Source: Promineifilum sp. (lineage in GTDB: Bacteria > Chloroflexota > Anaerolineae > Promineifilales > Promineifilaceae). From it: 46,006 nucleotides of DNA. The notes below the pieces were generated by a model. It was given only the letters and a program-made list of their open reading frames with translations. It was not told the origin of the DNA and ran no database searches. The stretch lies in contig JACFOH010000005.1 of NCBI GenBank assembly GCA_019454405.1, positions 42,686 to 88,691 on the forward strand, read 5' to 3'. Shown here piece after piece: positions 31,923 to 40,598 of this stretch (its first letter is position 1; each line of letters starts with the position of its first letter). Both the position numbers and the translations under genes were made by a program.

Positions 31923-33227
31923 ATGTTTAAACCGTATAACGTGGCAAAGATGAAGGATGATTGGGAACTGAACAAGCGCTGGCAGGGAATCACCCGGCCT
32001 TATTCGGCCGACGATGTGATCCGTCTGCGTGGCTCAGTGCAGATTGAGTACACCCTGGCCCGTATGGGCGCCGAGCGACTATGGCGGTTGATGCAGCAGG
32101 AGGATTTCGTCCCCGCCCTGGGCGCCGTTACCGGGAATCAGGCTGTTCAGCAGGTGCAGGCCGGGCTGAAGGCGATCTACGTTAGCGGCTGGCAAGTGGC
32201 AGGCGATAACAACTCCGCCAGCCAGACCTACCCCGACCAGAGCCTCTATCCGGCCGACAGCGTGCCCAACCTGGTACGACGTATCAACAACGCCCTGCAG
32301 CGGGCCGACCAGATCTACCACATGCAGGACGAGAACGAAACCTATTGGTTCGCGCCCATTGTCGCCGACGCCGAGTCGGGCTTCGGCGGCTCGCTCAATG
32401 CCTATGAATTGATGAAGGCGATGATCGAGGCCGGTGCAGCCGGCGTCCATTTCGAGGATCAGCTCTCGTCGGCCAAGAAATGTGGTCATATGGGCGGCAA
32501 AGTCCTTGTGCCGACCCGGGAGTTCATCCAGAAGCTCGTGGCGGCTCGCCTGGCGGCCGATGTAATGGGCGTGCCGACCGTCCTCGTCGCCCGTACGGAT
32601 GCCAACGGGGCGCAACTTCTGACGGCCGATATCGACCCCAACGACCAACCCTTCTGCACGGGGGAGCGTACGTCGGAGGGTTTCTATCGCATCAACGGTG
32701 GCATCGAAGCCGCCATTAGCCGCGGGCTGGCCTATGCGCCCTATGCCGACGTCGTCTGGTGCGAGACCGCCTATCCGGATATGGCTGAGGCGCGGCAGTT
32801 CGCCGAGGCCATCCACGCTAAATTCCCCGGCAAGCTGTTGGCCTATAACTGCTCGCCGTCGTTCAACTGGCGGCGCAATCTGAGCGAATCGGAAATCGCC
32901 AACTTCCAGCAGGAACTGGGGCGGATGGGTTACGCCTTCCAGTTCGTGACGTTGGCCGGATTCCATACGCTGAATGCCAGCATGTTCGAACTGGCGCTGG
33001 GCTACAAGGATCACGGCATGGCCGCCTACTCCCAGTTCCAGCAGCGCGAATTCCAGATGGAAGAAGAACACGGCTTCCGCGCTATCAAGCATCAGAGCTT
33101 CGTCGGCGCGGGTTACTTCGATGAGCTGCAGATGGTGATTTCGCAAGGCGAGGCGTCGACAGCTGCCCTCAAGGGTTCGACCGAAGAGGAGCAGTTCGAG
33201 GTCGCCGGGACGAACGGCCGCGCCTGA
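31923..33227 (+). CDS. aceA: Isocitrate lyase
   Basis: This 434-residue protein splits isocitrate into succinate and glyoxylate, the first step of the glyoxylate shunt. The active-site signature KKCGH is in [20 protein letters not shown], with [20 protein letters not shown] and [19 protein letters not shown] as further blocks and [13 protein letters not shown] near the C-terminus. GGAGG five to six bases before the ATG at 31923 decides the start; an in-frame ATG at 31887 would add 12 residues. With aceB it lets the cell grow on acetate or fatty acids. A small GC hairpin (GCCC/GGGC) lies just after the aceB stop. Confidence 0.97.
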   Translation: MFKPYNVAKMKDDWELNKRWQGITRPYSADDVIRLRGSVQIEYTLARMGAERLWRLMQQEDFVPALGAVTGNQAVQQVQAGLKAIYVSGWQVAGDNNSASQTYPDQSLYPADSVPNLVRRINNALQRADQIYHMQDENETYWFAPIVADAESGFGGSLNAYELMKAMIEAGAAGVHFEDQLSSAKKCGHMGGKVLVPTREFIQKLVAARLAADVMGVPTVLVARTDANGAQLLTADIDPNDQPFCTGERTSEGFYRINGGIEAAISRGLAYAPYADVVWCETAYPDMAEARQFAEAIHAKFPGKLLAYNCSPSFNWRRNLSESEIANFQQELGRMGYAFQFVTLAGFHTLNASMFELALGYKDHGMAAYSQFQQREFQMEEEHGFRAIKHQSFVGAGYFDELQMVISQGEASTAALKGSTEEEQFEVAGTNGRA

Positions 33228-33254
33228 CGGCCGCGCCCCATCTGTTCCTCCATT

Positions 33255-33686
33255 TCATTTCTCCTTCAGTGAAGGGGGGTGAGCCGCCCGGCCGCCCCCC
33301 TTCGCGGTTTGTCGCCACAACTGTACGATCAACGTCCCGACGGTGACCAACGCCAGCCCGGCGATCTGCCTGGCGTTCAACGGCTCGCCCAGAAACACCC
33401 AGGCCAGGATAGCGATCTGGGGCAGCATGGTGTTGTTGATGGCGCTCGGTTCCACGGCCGTCGGCGTGCGCAGCGAATGGTTCCACAGTGTGAAGGCGAA
33501 GGCTACGAACCATAACAGTATCATGAAGGCCAGGCAGTAGCGCAAACCGGCGAAGGTGAGCGGCGGCAGACAGGCGTGCAGACCGACCTTGATGAGCGCC
33601 CGCGACGACACCCAGAGGAATGTGACCAGTATGGCCTGAAGGATGGCCCGGTTGCGTCCAGCGCCGGTTCTGCTCAGCGTGCCCAG
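33255..33686 (-). pseudogene. Internally deleted EamA/DMT-family transporter
   Basis: The frame shows the start of a ten-helix EamA transporter (RAILQAILVTFLWVSSRALI, LPPLTFAGLRYCLAFMILLW) joined directly to its end (FVAFAFTLWNHSLR, AILAWVFLGEPLNARQIAGL, ALVTVGTLIVQLW). About 150 middle residues, helices 3 to 7, are missing, yet the frame is kept. No ATG is present; a GTG at 33611 begins inside helix 1 and the recognisable sequence continues upstream to about 33650 or beyond. It could be a dead gene. The remaining four helices give the size and topology of a small multidrug resistance protein, so some function is conceivable. It follows the channel gene with no gap. Confidence 0.6.
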
Positions 33687-33699
33687 TGCCCCAGGCTCC

Positions 33700-35397
33700 T
33701 TATCCGGCTCCGAACTCTTCCAAAAAGGTTCGCTCGGCTTTCTCGGTGCCGATCAGAATAAGTTCCGCACCGGCGGGCATGGGCGTGTTTGCGTCGGGGT
33801 TGAGCGTCGTTGTCTCGTCCACTTGCCAGGCCACCACGTTGATGCCTGTGCGGCGGCGAATATCGGCCTCGGCCAGCGTTCGCCCGACCAGTTCTTCCGG
33901 CACGGGCACGCGCAGCGCGTCAAGCCCTTCAGCCACCATGAGCACATCGCTGCGGCCGAGCAGCGAGAGGATGGCGTTGGCGCCCATTGTGGCGTAGGAC
34001 ATCACGAAGTCGGCGCCGGCGCGGTGGAGTGTGGCGATATTGCGCTCCAGCGTGGCCCGGCTGACGATGCGCGCGTCCGGTCGCAAATGCTGGCAATAGA
34101 TGGTCAGGTAGATGTTGATGTCGTCATCGTGGGTGCTGATGACGACCGTACCCGTCTCCATGATGCCCGCCCGCTCCAGTATTTCCTGCTCCGAGGCGTC
34201 GCCCAGGATATATCGATCCGCATGTTTGGCTCGGATCTGACCCGGATCGCGCTCGATGATGCGATAGTCGATCTCGCGGGCTTCCAGATCGCGGGCCACG
34301 GCTCGCCCGATGCGGCCGCCGCCGATGATGATCACCGGCCCGGTGGGATCTTCCTGATGGCTATAAGTCTGGTTATAGCGGTTGATGTCGATATCGCGCC
34401 CGGCCATGATGAGTACCGTGCCGGGGACTAACATTGTATCCGGCCCGATGATCTCGAATTTGCCCCATCGCCATACGCCCAGCAGGTTCACGCCCGTGCG
34501 CCGGCGCAGATCACTTTCCCTGACCGTCTGTCCGCTGGGAGGGCCATCACTCAGGGGCGCCTCAGCGATCAGCAAGACGTCGAAACGATCGATGACGTGG
34601 GCCCGTGTCTTGTCGTCGCGCACCCGCCGGGCCAGCGCCTGGCCGAGCATCTCGCCCAACTGGAGGACGTGGTCGCTGCCCGCCAGCTTGAGGATATTGG
34701 CTCCGGCGCGATGATTGGCGATGGAAATAATGGGCACGGTCTCCGAGACTTCGCGCACGGTGGAGACGATGTTGGTGTTCAACATGTCGTTGCCGGTCGT
34801 GGCCACCAGTCGGGCGTGTTCGACGCGGGCGCGCCGGTAGGTCTCAGGACTGTCCAGATCGCCGCGCATGACCCGATAGCCCATATCGTGCAGTCGCAAG
34901 GCCTCGTTCATATCGCTGATGATGAGGACGTATTCGTAATGGAAGCTCTTGAGCTTGTTGATGAGATTGTTCGTCACCGGGCCGAGGACGGTCAGGATGA
35001 CATGCCCATTGGTTTTCTCGGGCAGCTGGGTGGGGGCGCGGTTTTCGGCTTGCACGCGCATCCACGGCGCGTAGAAAAACTCGATGAACGTGAACGGCAG
35101 GACGATGAGCAGGAAAATGACTCCGCTCAATAGAACGATGCTGGAATAGAAGCGGCCGAGATCGGATTCAAAGGTGATGTCACCGAACCCGAGAGTTGAC
35201 ATAACTGTAAGAACCCAATAGAAACCGGTGATCCAGCTGAACGAGCGGCCTTCGTAGGCCATGATGTAGTGGAAAAGGGCGCTGAAGATGATGACCAGCA
35301 GGACCAGCAGCAGGACGAAGCGCAACAGTTGCAGGATACGTACGCGGCTGGTGCCGCGTTGCATGAAGTAGGACAGTTGTGAGGGGAAATACTTCAC
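33700..35397 (-). CDS. Two-helix potassium channel with tandem RCK (TrkA-N/TrkA-C) domains
   Basis: This 565-residue protein has two membrane helices (about 24-45 and 87-106) around the pore loop VLTVMSTLGFGDITF, with selectivity filter TLGFGD at 68-73. Two RCK units follow. In the first (about 130-330) the nucleotide loop reads ILTVLGPVTNNLINKL and has lost GxGxxG; in the second (about 345-560) VIIIGGGRIGRAVARDLE is intact. Each ends in a TrkA-C domain (ESDLRRRTGVNLLGVWRWG and EADIRRRTGINVVAWQV). It is probably a ligand-gated K+ channel of the MthK type. The GTG start overlaps the prephenate dehydratase stop by three bases, so it is translated from the same message. Confidence 0.88.
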   Translation of the reverse strand: MKYFPSQLSYFMQRGTSRVRILQLLRFVLLLVLLVIIFSALFHYIMAYEGRSFSWITGFYWVLTVMSTLGFGDITFESDLGRFYSSIVLLSGVIFLLIVLPFTFIEFFYAPWMRVQAENRAPTQLPEKTNGHVILTVLGPVTNNLINKLKSFHYEYVLIISDMNEALRLHDMGYRVMRGDLDSPETYRRARVEHARLVATTGNDMLNTNIVSTVREVSETVPIISIANHRAGANILKLAGSDHVLQLGEMLGQALARRVRDDKTRAHVIDRFDVLLIAEAPLSDGPPSGQTVRESDLRRRTGVNLLGVWRWGKFEIIGPDTMLVPGTVLIMAGRDIDINRYNQTYSHQEDPTGPVIIIGGGRIGRAVARDLEAREIDYRIIERDPGQIRAKHADRYILGDASEQEILERAGIMETGTVVISTHDDDINIYLTIYCQHLRPDARIVSRATLERNIATLHRAGADFVMSYATMGANAILSLLGRSDVLMVAEGLDALRVPVPEELVGRTLAEADIRRRTGINVVAWQVDETTTLNPDANTPMPAGAELILIGTEKAERTFLEEFGAG

Positions 35398-36233
35398 GAC
35401 TTCGCTGCCGGATACGAGCCGAGAACCTTCAGGAATGACGCATGACGCAGAATACCCAATAGCGCCTCCCGCACTGGCTCATCTTCTTCATGTCCCTCGA
35501 AGTCGACATAAAATAAATAGTGCCATGGCCGGTTGCGGCGCGGCCGGGATTCGATCTTGGTCATATTGATCCCCCGCCGCGCCAACTCGCCCAGCGAGGC
35601 GTAGAGCGCCCCCGGCACGTGGCGTGTCGTCAGAATGATCGATGTTTTGCTGGGATCGTGCCGCGCCGGGTAACTCATGCCCAATACGAAGAAGCGGGTG
35701 AAGTTGAAATCCTGGTCTTCCAGGCTGCGGGCCAGAATGTCCAGCCCGTAGGTTTCGGCCGCCAGAGCCGAGGCGATGGCGGCCGTGGCCGGTTGTGGGT
35801 TGGCTGCCAGATCGCGGGCCGCGCCGGCGGTGTCATAGTAGTCTACCTGCTCCAGCCCCAGCCGTCGCAAGGATTGCTCGCACTGCATGAGCGCCTGGTG
35901 GTGGGAGCGAACGTAGCGCACGTCGGCCAAAGTGGTTCCAGGAGGAGCCATCAGGCAATGTTCCACGCGCAGGATGAACTCGGCCTGAATGTGCAGATCA
36001 TAGTCGATGAGCAAATCATAGGCGGGGATGACCGTGCCGGCCAGCGAATTCTCCACCGGCAACATGCCGTATTGCGCGCGACCGCTCTGCAGGGCTTCGA
36101 TGATCTCCAGAAACGTGCGGCAAGGTAGCGTGTCGATATTCGCGCCAAAGTGCCGGCGGGCCGCTTCCTCGGAATAGGCGCCATGCTCGCCCTGGAAGGC
36201 GACGATGGGAATGTTTGATTCGGTGGATGTCAT
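35394..36233 (-). CDS. pheA: Prephenate dehydratase
   Basis: This 279-residue single-function enzyme turns prephenate into phenylpyruvate for phenylalanine. The catalytic domain has VAFQGEHGAYSEEAARR, YGMLPVENSLAGTVIPAYD and the signature NFTRFFVLGMSY with the key Thr-Arg-Phe. A C-terminal ACT domain (about 190-279) has GALYASLGELARRGINMTKI, ESRPRR and YLFYVDFEGH, which bind phenylalanine for feedback control. The ATG at 36233 overlaps the upstream stop as ATGA, which decides the start and shows coupling. A longer frame from 36308 has no family character. Confidence 0.96.
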   Translation of the reverse strand: MTSTESNIPIVAFQGEHGAYSEEAARRHFGANIDTLPCRTFLEIIEALQSGRAQYGMLPVENSLAGTVIPAYDLLIDYDLHIQAEFILRVEHCLMAPPGTTLADVRYVRSHHQALMQCEQSLRRLGLEQVDYYDTAGAARDLAANPQPATAAIASALAAETYGLDILARSLEDQDFNFTRFFVLGMSYPARHDPSKTSIILTTRHVPGALYASLGELARRGINMTKIESRPRRNRPWHYLFYVDFEGHEEDEPVREALLGILRHASFLKVLGSYPAAKS

Positions 36234-37057
36234 GCGGGAGGTCCCTCCAATATCCGAGCCTTGTTGAATTCGACGCTCCCGCGAGAGCCGAAGAGCGTTT
36301 CCAGCCACCAGGTCATGCCAGCCGACGCATACTCAGCCACCATGTTACGCTGGTTCGTCTGCGAGCAGCCGGACATGGCGACTTCGAATGGCGCATCGGT
36401 CCGACGATGCTGCCGGATATAGGCGATCTGCTCGGCTAGCCTGTCCGGGGATTTGGTCATTTCCTGTTGTTCATTGACCGCGCCAATGATCCAGCCGTCC
36501 CAACGGGCGGCGCGGCGTAGCGCGGGCGGGGTATCGCCGCCGATCCAGATGGGGACGCGCGGCCGTTGCACCGGCGTTGGGTTGAGCGAGACTCCATCGA
36601 CCATATAGTGACGACCGTGGTAGGCCACCGGCCTGCCGGACATGAGGCCCTCCAATATCAGCAGGCCCTCTTCCATCATCTCGGCGCGTGTGCGTTCGTC
36701 TTCCGGCTCGCCGAACGCGCTGAATTCCTGCGCCAGGCCACCCAGCCCTACGCCCAGGACGAGACGGCCGTTGCTGAGGATATCAATGCCCGCCAAGAGG
36801 CGCGCCAGAACATGCGGCCGATAGCGGGGCAGCGGGGCGACGCTCGTGCCGAGACGCAGACGCGTGGTAACCGTCGCCGCGGCCGACAGCATCACCCAGG
36901 GATCGCCCGCGGGCATGCCCCAGACAAAACCGAGGTGATCCCAAATGAATAACCCATCCCATCCGGCTGATTCGGCCGCCGCGGCAAGTTCCGCGACCAC
37001 TCGAGGGTTGCCGAAGTCTTGACCAAAGGGCACGATCTCGATTGCATACCGGGTCAT
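36230..37057 (-). CDS. LLM-class flavin/F420-dependent oxidoreductase
   Basis: This 275-residue protein is a luciferase-like TIM barrel. Segments include YAIEIVPFGQDFGNPRVV, GWDGLFIWDHLGFV, VTTRLRLGTSVAPLPRYRP, ILSNGRLVLGVGLGGLAQEF and RPRVPIWIGGDTPPALRRAA. The pattern fits the F420- or FMN-using class; the substrate is unknown. It is the first gene of an operon with pheA and the channel gene and overlaps pheA by four bases (ATGA). The ATG at 37057 has TATACT seven bases upstream and no Shine-Dalgarno sequence, so this operon is probably leaderless. Confidence 0.88.
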   Translation of the reverse strand: MTRYAIEIVPFGQDFGNPRVVAELAAAAESAGWDGLFIWDHLGFVWGMPAGDPWVMLSAAATVTTRLRLGTSVAPLPRYRPHVLARLLAGIDILSNGRLVLGVGLGGLAQEFSAFGEPEDERTRAEMMEEGLLILEGLMSGRPVAYHGRHYMVDGVSLNPTPVQRPRVPIWIGGDTPPALRRAARWDGWIIGAVNEQQEMTKSPDRLAEQIAYIRQHRRTDAPFEVAMSGCSQTNQRNMVAEYASAGMTWWLETLFGSRGSVEFNKARILEGPPA

Positions 37058-37064
37058 GACGCCA

Positions 37065-37070
37065 AGTATA
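37065..37070 (-). promoter_or_regulatory. -10 box of the LLM-pheA-channel operon, leaderless type
   Basis: TATACT on the minus strand, seven bases before the ATG at 37057. No -35 hexamer is clear. Confidence 0.5.
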
Positions 37071-37160
37071 CCCTATCGACGGGGAGTGCGAGAAGCTGGT
37101 TGTCTGGGGCATTTCACCCTGATTACCTGACAAAGATCATGGCAACTATATATCAAATGC

Positions 37161-37194
37161 AACTTTGCAAATATAAATAACCTTGTATCATAAT
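37161..37194 (+). promoter_or_regulatory. fadD promoter with a RamB-like motif
   Basis: TTGCAA (37165-37170) and CATAAT (37189-37194) are 18 bases apart. The -35 lies inside AACTTTGCAAA (37161-37171), which matches, from memory, the RamB-binding motif of Corynebacterium. A regulator bound there would cover the -35. The leader before the ATG at 37351 is about 150 bases. Confidence 0.45.
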
Positions 37195-37350
37195 GACAAG
37201 CGGCGGCGTCGCCTGTTGGTTCCTGCTCAACAACTGTCGTGGTCGGAGCCGACCGTTCCTGTCGTTTGTGTATGCAACAACATCATAATATCTGTCGTGA
37301 AAGAAACCCATCCGGTGAGAGCCCGACATGAGTCAAGAGAGGATAGCCCC

Positions 37351-39057
37351 ATGAGCCTGAGTTACTCGGATAAACCCTGGATAAAGAGCTATGACAAGGG
37401 AGTGCCGGCAACCATTGAGGTCCCGGACTACCCCGTCCATCATTTCCTGGAAGAGGCAGCGCGTCGCGTTCCCGACCATACGGCCCTTATCTTTCAGGGG
37501 AAGGAAGTCACCTACGCGGAATTCAACCAGTCAGCCGATGCTGTGGCGGCATCATTGGCGGCCAACGGCTTTAAGAAGGGTGATCGGGCCGTTATTTACA
37601 TGCCCAATCTGCCCCAATTCGCCATTATCTACTATGGCATTCTGAAGGCGGGCGGCATTGTTATCGCGACTAACCCCCTTTATACGGAACGCGAGCTGCA
37701 GCACCAATTGAAAGATTGCGGGGCGGAGACAGTATTCGTTCTCAGCCGCTACTATCCGTTGCTGAAGAAGGTGCAAAAATCCGGCCAGACCCGGGTCAAG
37801 CGGATCATCGTCACCTATATCAAGGATTATCTGCCGGGGATTAAGAGCGTGCTCTATGGCTTGCTGAAGGAAAAGAAAGCGGGCGACCGGATCGATATGG
37901 AGCCGGGAGACATGACCCTCAAGGATTTCCTGGATTTGGGCATGCGCAGCCCCAAGCCGAATGTCAAGGTGGTCGGCAGCGATATCGCCCTGCTGCAATA
38001 TACCGGCGGCACGACGGGCCTGTCAAAGGGCGCTATCGGCCTGCACAGTAACCTGGTCTCCAACGCTCTTATGGTCAGCGATTGGATTGGCGACTGGAAA
38101 TATGGTGAAGAGGCGTTGCTGGGAGCCATTCCGTTCTTCCACTCCTATGGTATGGTGACGGCGGCGATTTTCACCCCGTCCATCGGTGGCCGGTTGATCA
38201 TTATCCCCAACCCCCGCGACCTGACGGATTTGTTGACCAGCATCAACAAATATAAGCCGGCCTACTTCCCCGGCGTCCCGGCCATGTACGTGGCTATCAA
38301 TAACAACCCCGACGTGGCTGCCGGCAAATATGACTTGCGCTCCATCAGGGCTTGCATCTCCGGTTCGGCGCCGCTGATGGTCGAGACGAAGCGCAAATTC
38401 GAGGAATTGACGGGCGGTGTCCTGGTGGAAGGGTATGGCCTGACGGAATCCCACGTTGCCACTCATGCCAACCCCTTACATGGCAAGAACGTCGCGGGTT
38501 CCATCGGCTTGCCGCTGCCCAGCGTCGAAGCGAAGATCATGGATCCGGTCGATGGCGACAAGGAGTTGCCCATCGGCGCGATCGGCGAGCTGGTCATGCG
38601 CGGGCCGACCATCATGCAAGGTTACTGGAATATGCCCGACGAGACGGCCAACGCCTTGCGCGACGGTTGGCTCTACACCGGCGATATTGCCCGCATGGAT
38701 GAAGAGGGCTACTTCTATATCGAAGATCGCAAGAAGGACCTGATCATCGCCGGCGGCTACAACATCTATCCTCGCGAGGTTGAAGAGGTACTGGCCACCC
38801 ACCCAGCGGTGATGGAGGTCAGCGTGGCCGGCGTCCCCGACGCCAAACGCGGCGAGACGGTGAAAGCCTGGATCGTCAAACGGCCGGGCTTTGATCAGGT
38901 AACCGAAGAAGACATCATCGAATGGAGCAAGGGCGAACTGGCAAAGTACAAGTATCCGCGCCTGGTCGAATTCCGCGACGAGCTGCCCAAGACGACCGTC
39001 GGCAAGGTGCTCAAGCGCGTCCTGCTGGATGAACACAAGAAGGAAGCCGCCGGCTAA
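37351..39057 (+). CDS. fadD: Long-chain acyl-CoA synthetase (AMP-forming)
   Basis: This 568-residue adenylate-forming enzyme activates fatty acids as acyl-AMP and then acyl-CoA. The ATP loop is LLQYTGGTTGLSKGAIG, followed by the core motif GVLVEGYGLTESH, then DGWLYTGDIARMDEEGYF, the hinge region DRKKDLIIAGGYNIYPREVE and the catalytic Lys in LPKTTVGKVLKRVL. It is soluble or membrane-attached. GAGAGGA seven bases before the ATG at 37351 sets the start; the frame from 37183 adds 56 residues without family character. Chain-length preference cannot be read. Its acetyl-CoA product after beta-oxidation would feed the nearby glyoxylate shunt. Confidence 0.93.
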   Translation: MSLSYSDKPWIKSYDKGVPATIEVPDYPVHHFLEEAARRVPDHTALIFQGKEVTYAEFNQSADAVAASLAANGFKKGDRAVIYMPNLPQFAIIYYGILKAGGIVIATNPLYTERELQHQLKDCGAETVFVLSRYYPLLKKVQKSGQTRVKRIIVTYIKDYLPGIKSVLYGLLKEKKAGDRIDMEPGDMTLKDFLDLGMRSPKPNVKVVGSDIALLQYTGGTTGLSKGAIGLHSNLVSNALMVSDWIGDWKYGEEALLGAIPFFHSYGMVTAAIFTPSIGGRLIIIPNPRDLTDLLTSINKYKPAYFPGVPAMYVAINNNPDVAAGKYDLRSIRACISGSAPLMVETKRKFEELTGGVLVEGYGLTESHVATHANPLHGKNVAGSIGLPLPSVEAKIMDPVDGDKELPIGAIGELVMRGPTIMQGYWNMPDETANALRDGWLYTGDIARMDEEGYFYIEDRKKDLIIAGGYNIYPREVEEVLATHPAVMEVSVAGVPDAKRGETVKAWIVKRPGFDQVTEEDIIEWSKGELAKYKYPRLVEFRDELPKTTVGKVLKRVLLDEHKKEAAG

Positions 39058-39093
39058 CAGATGGCCGAATCGGCGAAGGCCGATATAAATGAC

Positions 39094-39132
39094 AAGAGCG
39101 CCAGGTATTGTAAAGCCTGGCGCTCTTTTTTT
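39094..39132. terminator. Terminator after fadD
   Basis: GAGCGCCAGG (39096-39105) pairs with CCTGGCGCTC (39116-39125), extended by AA/TT, and is followed by T7. It ends fadD and lies 22 bases past the end of the convergent NYN gene. Confidence 0.9.
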
Positions 39133-39153
39133 GTGGCAAAGTGGAGGATTTCG

Positions 39154-40350
39154 TCAGGCGGCGCCGTTCGGCCGAGCAGCATCGAGGCGAGCCACCAATT
39201 GGTTGATGTAAGGGGCGTAACCGGGCTGGTCATAGATGGCCAGCGCCACTTCGGTCGTGTCAAACGGCTCTGGTAAGTCACGGATGGCTTCCAGGTAGGT
39301 CATGTCGCACCGGATGACCCCTTCCTGATAGGCTTTAGGCCCTTCGAGAGCCAGCAGAACAGGCGCGGTGGACAAGGTCTTGCCCTTCAAGGTGCGTACG
39401 ACGCCGGCCCGGCGAGCCAGGACGATCATGGCGTTGATGATATTGCGCGAAGTTTGCTCGTCGTTGGGATGGCGGGCGGCCAATCGCTCGACCAGCTCAT
39501 GCCACTCCAGATCGGCCTCCTGTTGCAGGATTTCGATCGTTTCCTTGAGCAAGACGAGCCGCGTGCGAGGCGGCACGACACGGAGCTTTTGTTTCTTGAG
39601 CGCGCTGCGGTAGCGGCGATAGAGTTCGAGCTGGGTTGTGTTGTCGGCCGTGCGACGAACATAAGTCGTTGTGCCGTCCTTCTCCAGCGCGATGATGTCC
39701 GCGTGGCGTCCGAGAAACTTGCTGAAGGATGTATCGGAGTACTGCAAGCGGCCGAATTGCCCCCCGCTCAACTCGATCATGCGCTCCTTGACGACGCTGG
39801 CGCGCACGCGTTCGTCCCCCGTCAGCAGACCGTTGACGGCCTTGACGAGGAGCGACTCGACCTCATTCTCGGTCAGCGGCGGCACAGGCAGCATGTCCTC
39901 GTAGTAAATGTACTCGTCGCACAACCCCATCAGGCTCTCGCTGGTCGTGTGTTTCAACCCCATGCCGATGACGTATTTGCCGCGCTTGCGCAGCGTATGG
40001 ATGAGCGGCAGGAAGTCGCGGTCGCCGGTGACGATCACGTAGGTATCGTATCCCTGGCTGTCGATGAGCGTATCCATCGTGTCGACCACCAGATACATAT
40101 CGATGAGGTTCTTGCCGAAATTATTGAGTGAGACGGCCGATTGCATGGTGAATCCGGCGGCGGCCATCTCCTTCATTAGCTTCTGGTCCTGGCGCAGGTT
40201 GCCGGAGTAGGCGCGCCGCAAAACCACACGGCCGCCCGTACGTTGCTTAATCTCGTTGATGATGAGATTGATATCAAAATTGAGATTGGCGTCACGAGCG
40301 CCGATTACCAGGTTATCGAGATCAAGGAATATGGCGATGTCATTGCCCAT
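39154..40350 (-). CDS. NYN (PIN-like) ribonuclease domain protein
   Basis: This 398-residue protein starts with a NYN/DUF88 (LabA-like) domain. IAIFLDLDNLVIGA has the two metal-binding Asp residues, LIDMYLVVDTMDTLIDS the third, and YVIVTGDRDFLPLIHTLRKRG the TGDxDF motif. From about residue 165 two helical wing-type segments follow, NEVESLLVKAVNGLLTG to FSKFLGRHADIIALEK and a later one near EWHELVERLAARHP, which resemble OST-HTH/LOTUS or winged helices for nucleic-acid binding. RNA cleavage is the likely role. The ATG at 40350 has no clear Shine-Dalgarno site. Two parS-like palindromes lie 126-172 bases upstream. Confidence 0.85.
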   Translation of the reverse strand: MGNDIAIFLDLDNLVIGARDANLNFDINLIINEIKQRTGGRVVLRRAYSGNLRQDQKLMKEMAAAGFTMQSAVSLNNFGKNLIDMYLVVDTMDTLIDSQGYDTYVIVTGDRDFLPLIHTLRKRGKYVIGMGLKHTTSESLMGLCDEYIYYEDMLPVPPLTENEVESLLVKAVNGLLTGDERVRASVVKERMIELSGGQFGRLQYSDTSFSKFLGRHADIIALEKDGTTTYVRRTADNTTQLELYRRYRSALKKQKLRVVPPRTRLVLLKETIEILQQEADLEWHELVERLAARHPNDEQTSRNIINAMIVLARRAGVVRTLKGKTLSTAPVLLALEGPKAYQEGVIRCDMTYLEAIRDLPEPFDTTEVALAIYDQPGYAPYINQLVARLDAARPNGAA

Positions 40351-40475
40351 TAGGGAGTTCCCCAGCCGGCGTCCGAGAATAGGAGATGTTATTCACCATT
40401 GTCAGAGCAGAAATCCAGAATAATGATTCGATTCTAGCGGATTTGAGCGATATCGCAATGCGTAACGTGAAATGA

Positions 40476-40493
40476 ATGTTTCCCGGGAAACAT
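40476..40493. promoter_or_regulatory. parS-like palindrome, site 1
   Basis: ATGTTTCCCGGGAAACAT is a perfect 18-base palindrome. Its core TGTTTCCCGGGAAACA (40477-40492) equals the parS consensus TGTTTCACGTGAAACA except for two central bases, changed symmetrically. It may bind the chromosome-partition protein ParB or, alternatively, a local regulator. Confidence 0.5.
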
Positions 40494-40505
40494 CGGCTGG
40501 TTTAT

Positions 40506-40521
40506 TGTTTCCCGGGAAACA
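40506..40521. promoter_or_regulatory. parS-like palindrome, site 2
   Basis: An identical copy of the 16-base core. The centres of the two sites are 29 bases apart, close to three helical turns, so both sites face the same side of the DNA. Confidence 0.5.
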
Positions 40522-40559
40522 TTCGCGTAAGCTGTTTTGCATCATTTACATATGACCAT

Positions 40560-40583
40560 GGCTGCCAATCGTGATTGGCAGCC
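40560..40583. repeat. Perfect 11-base inverted repeat
   Basis: GGCTGCCAATC-GT-GATTGGCAGCC lies 16 bases before the putative -10 box of the methyltransferase gene. If that transcript is leaderless the repeat is not in the mRNA and is best seen as a DNA operator, or as a terminator-like stem without T tract. Confidence 0.55.
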
Positions 40584-40598
40584 GCGTGCCAAATCTGT

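Noticed and set aside
32079..33146. Long open frame (355 codons) on the minus strand inside aceA
   Set aside because: It lies wholly antisense to a gene with the exact isocitrate lyase signature and shows no family motif; it arises from GC-rich codon use.
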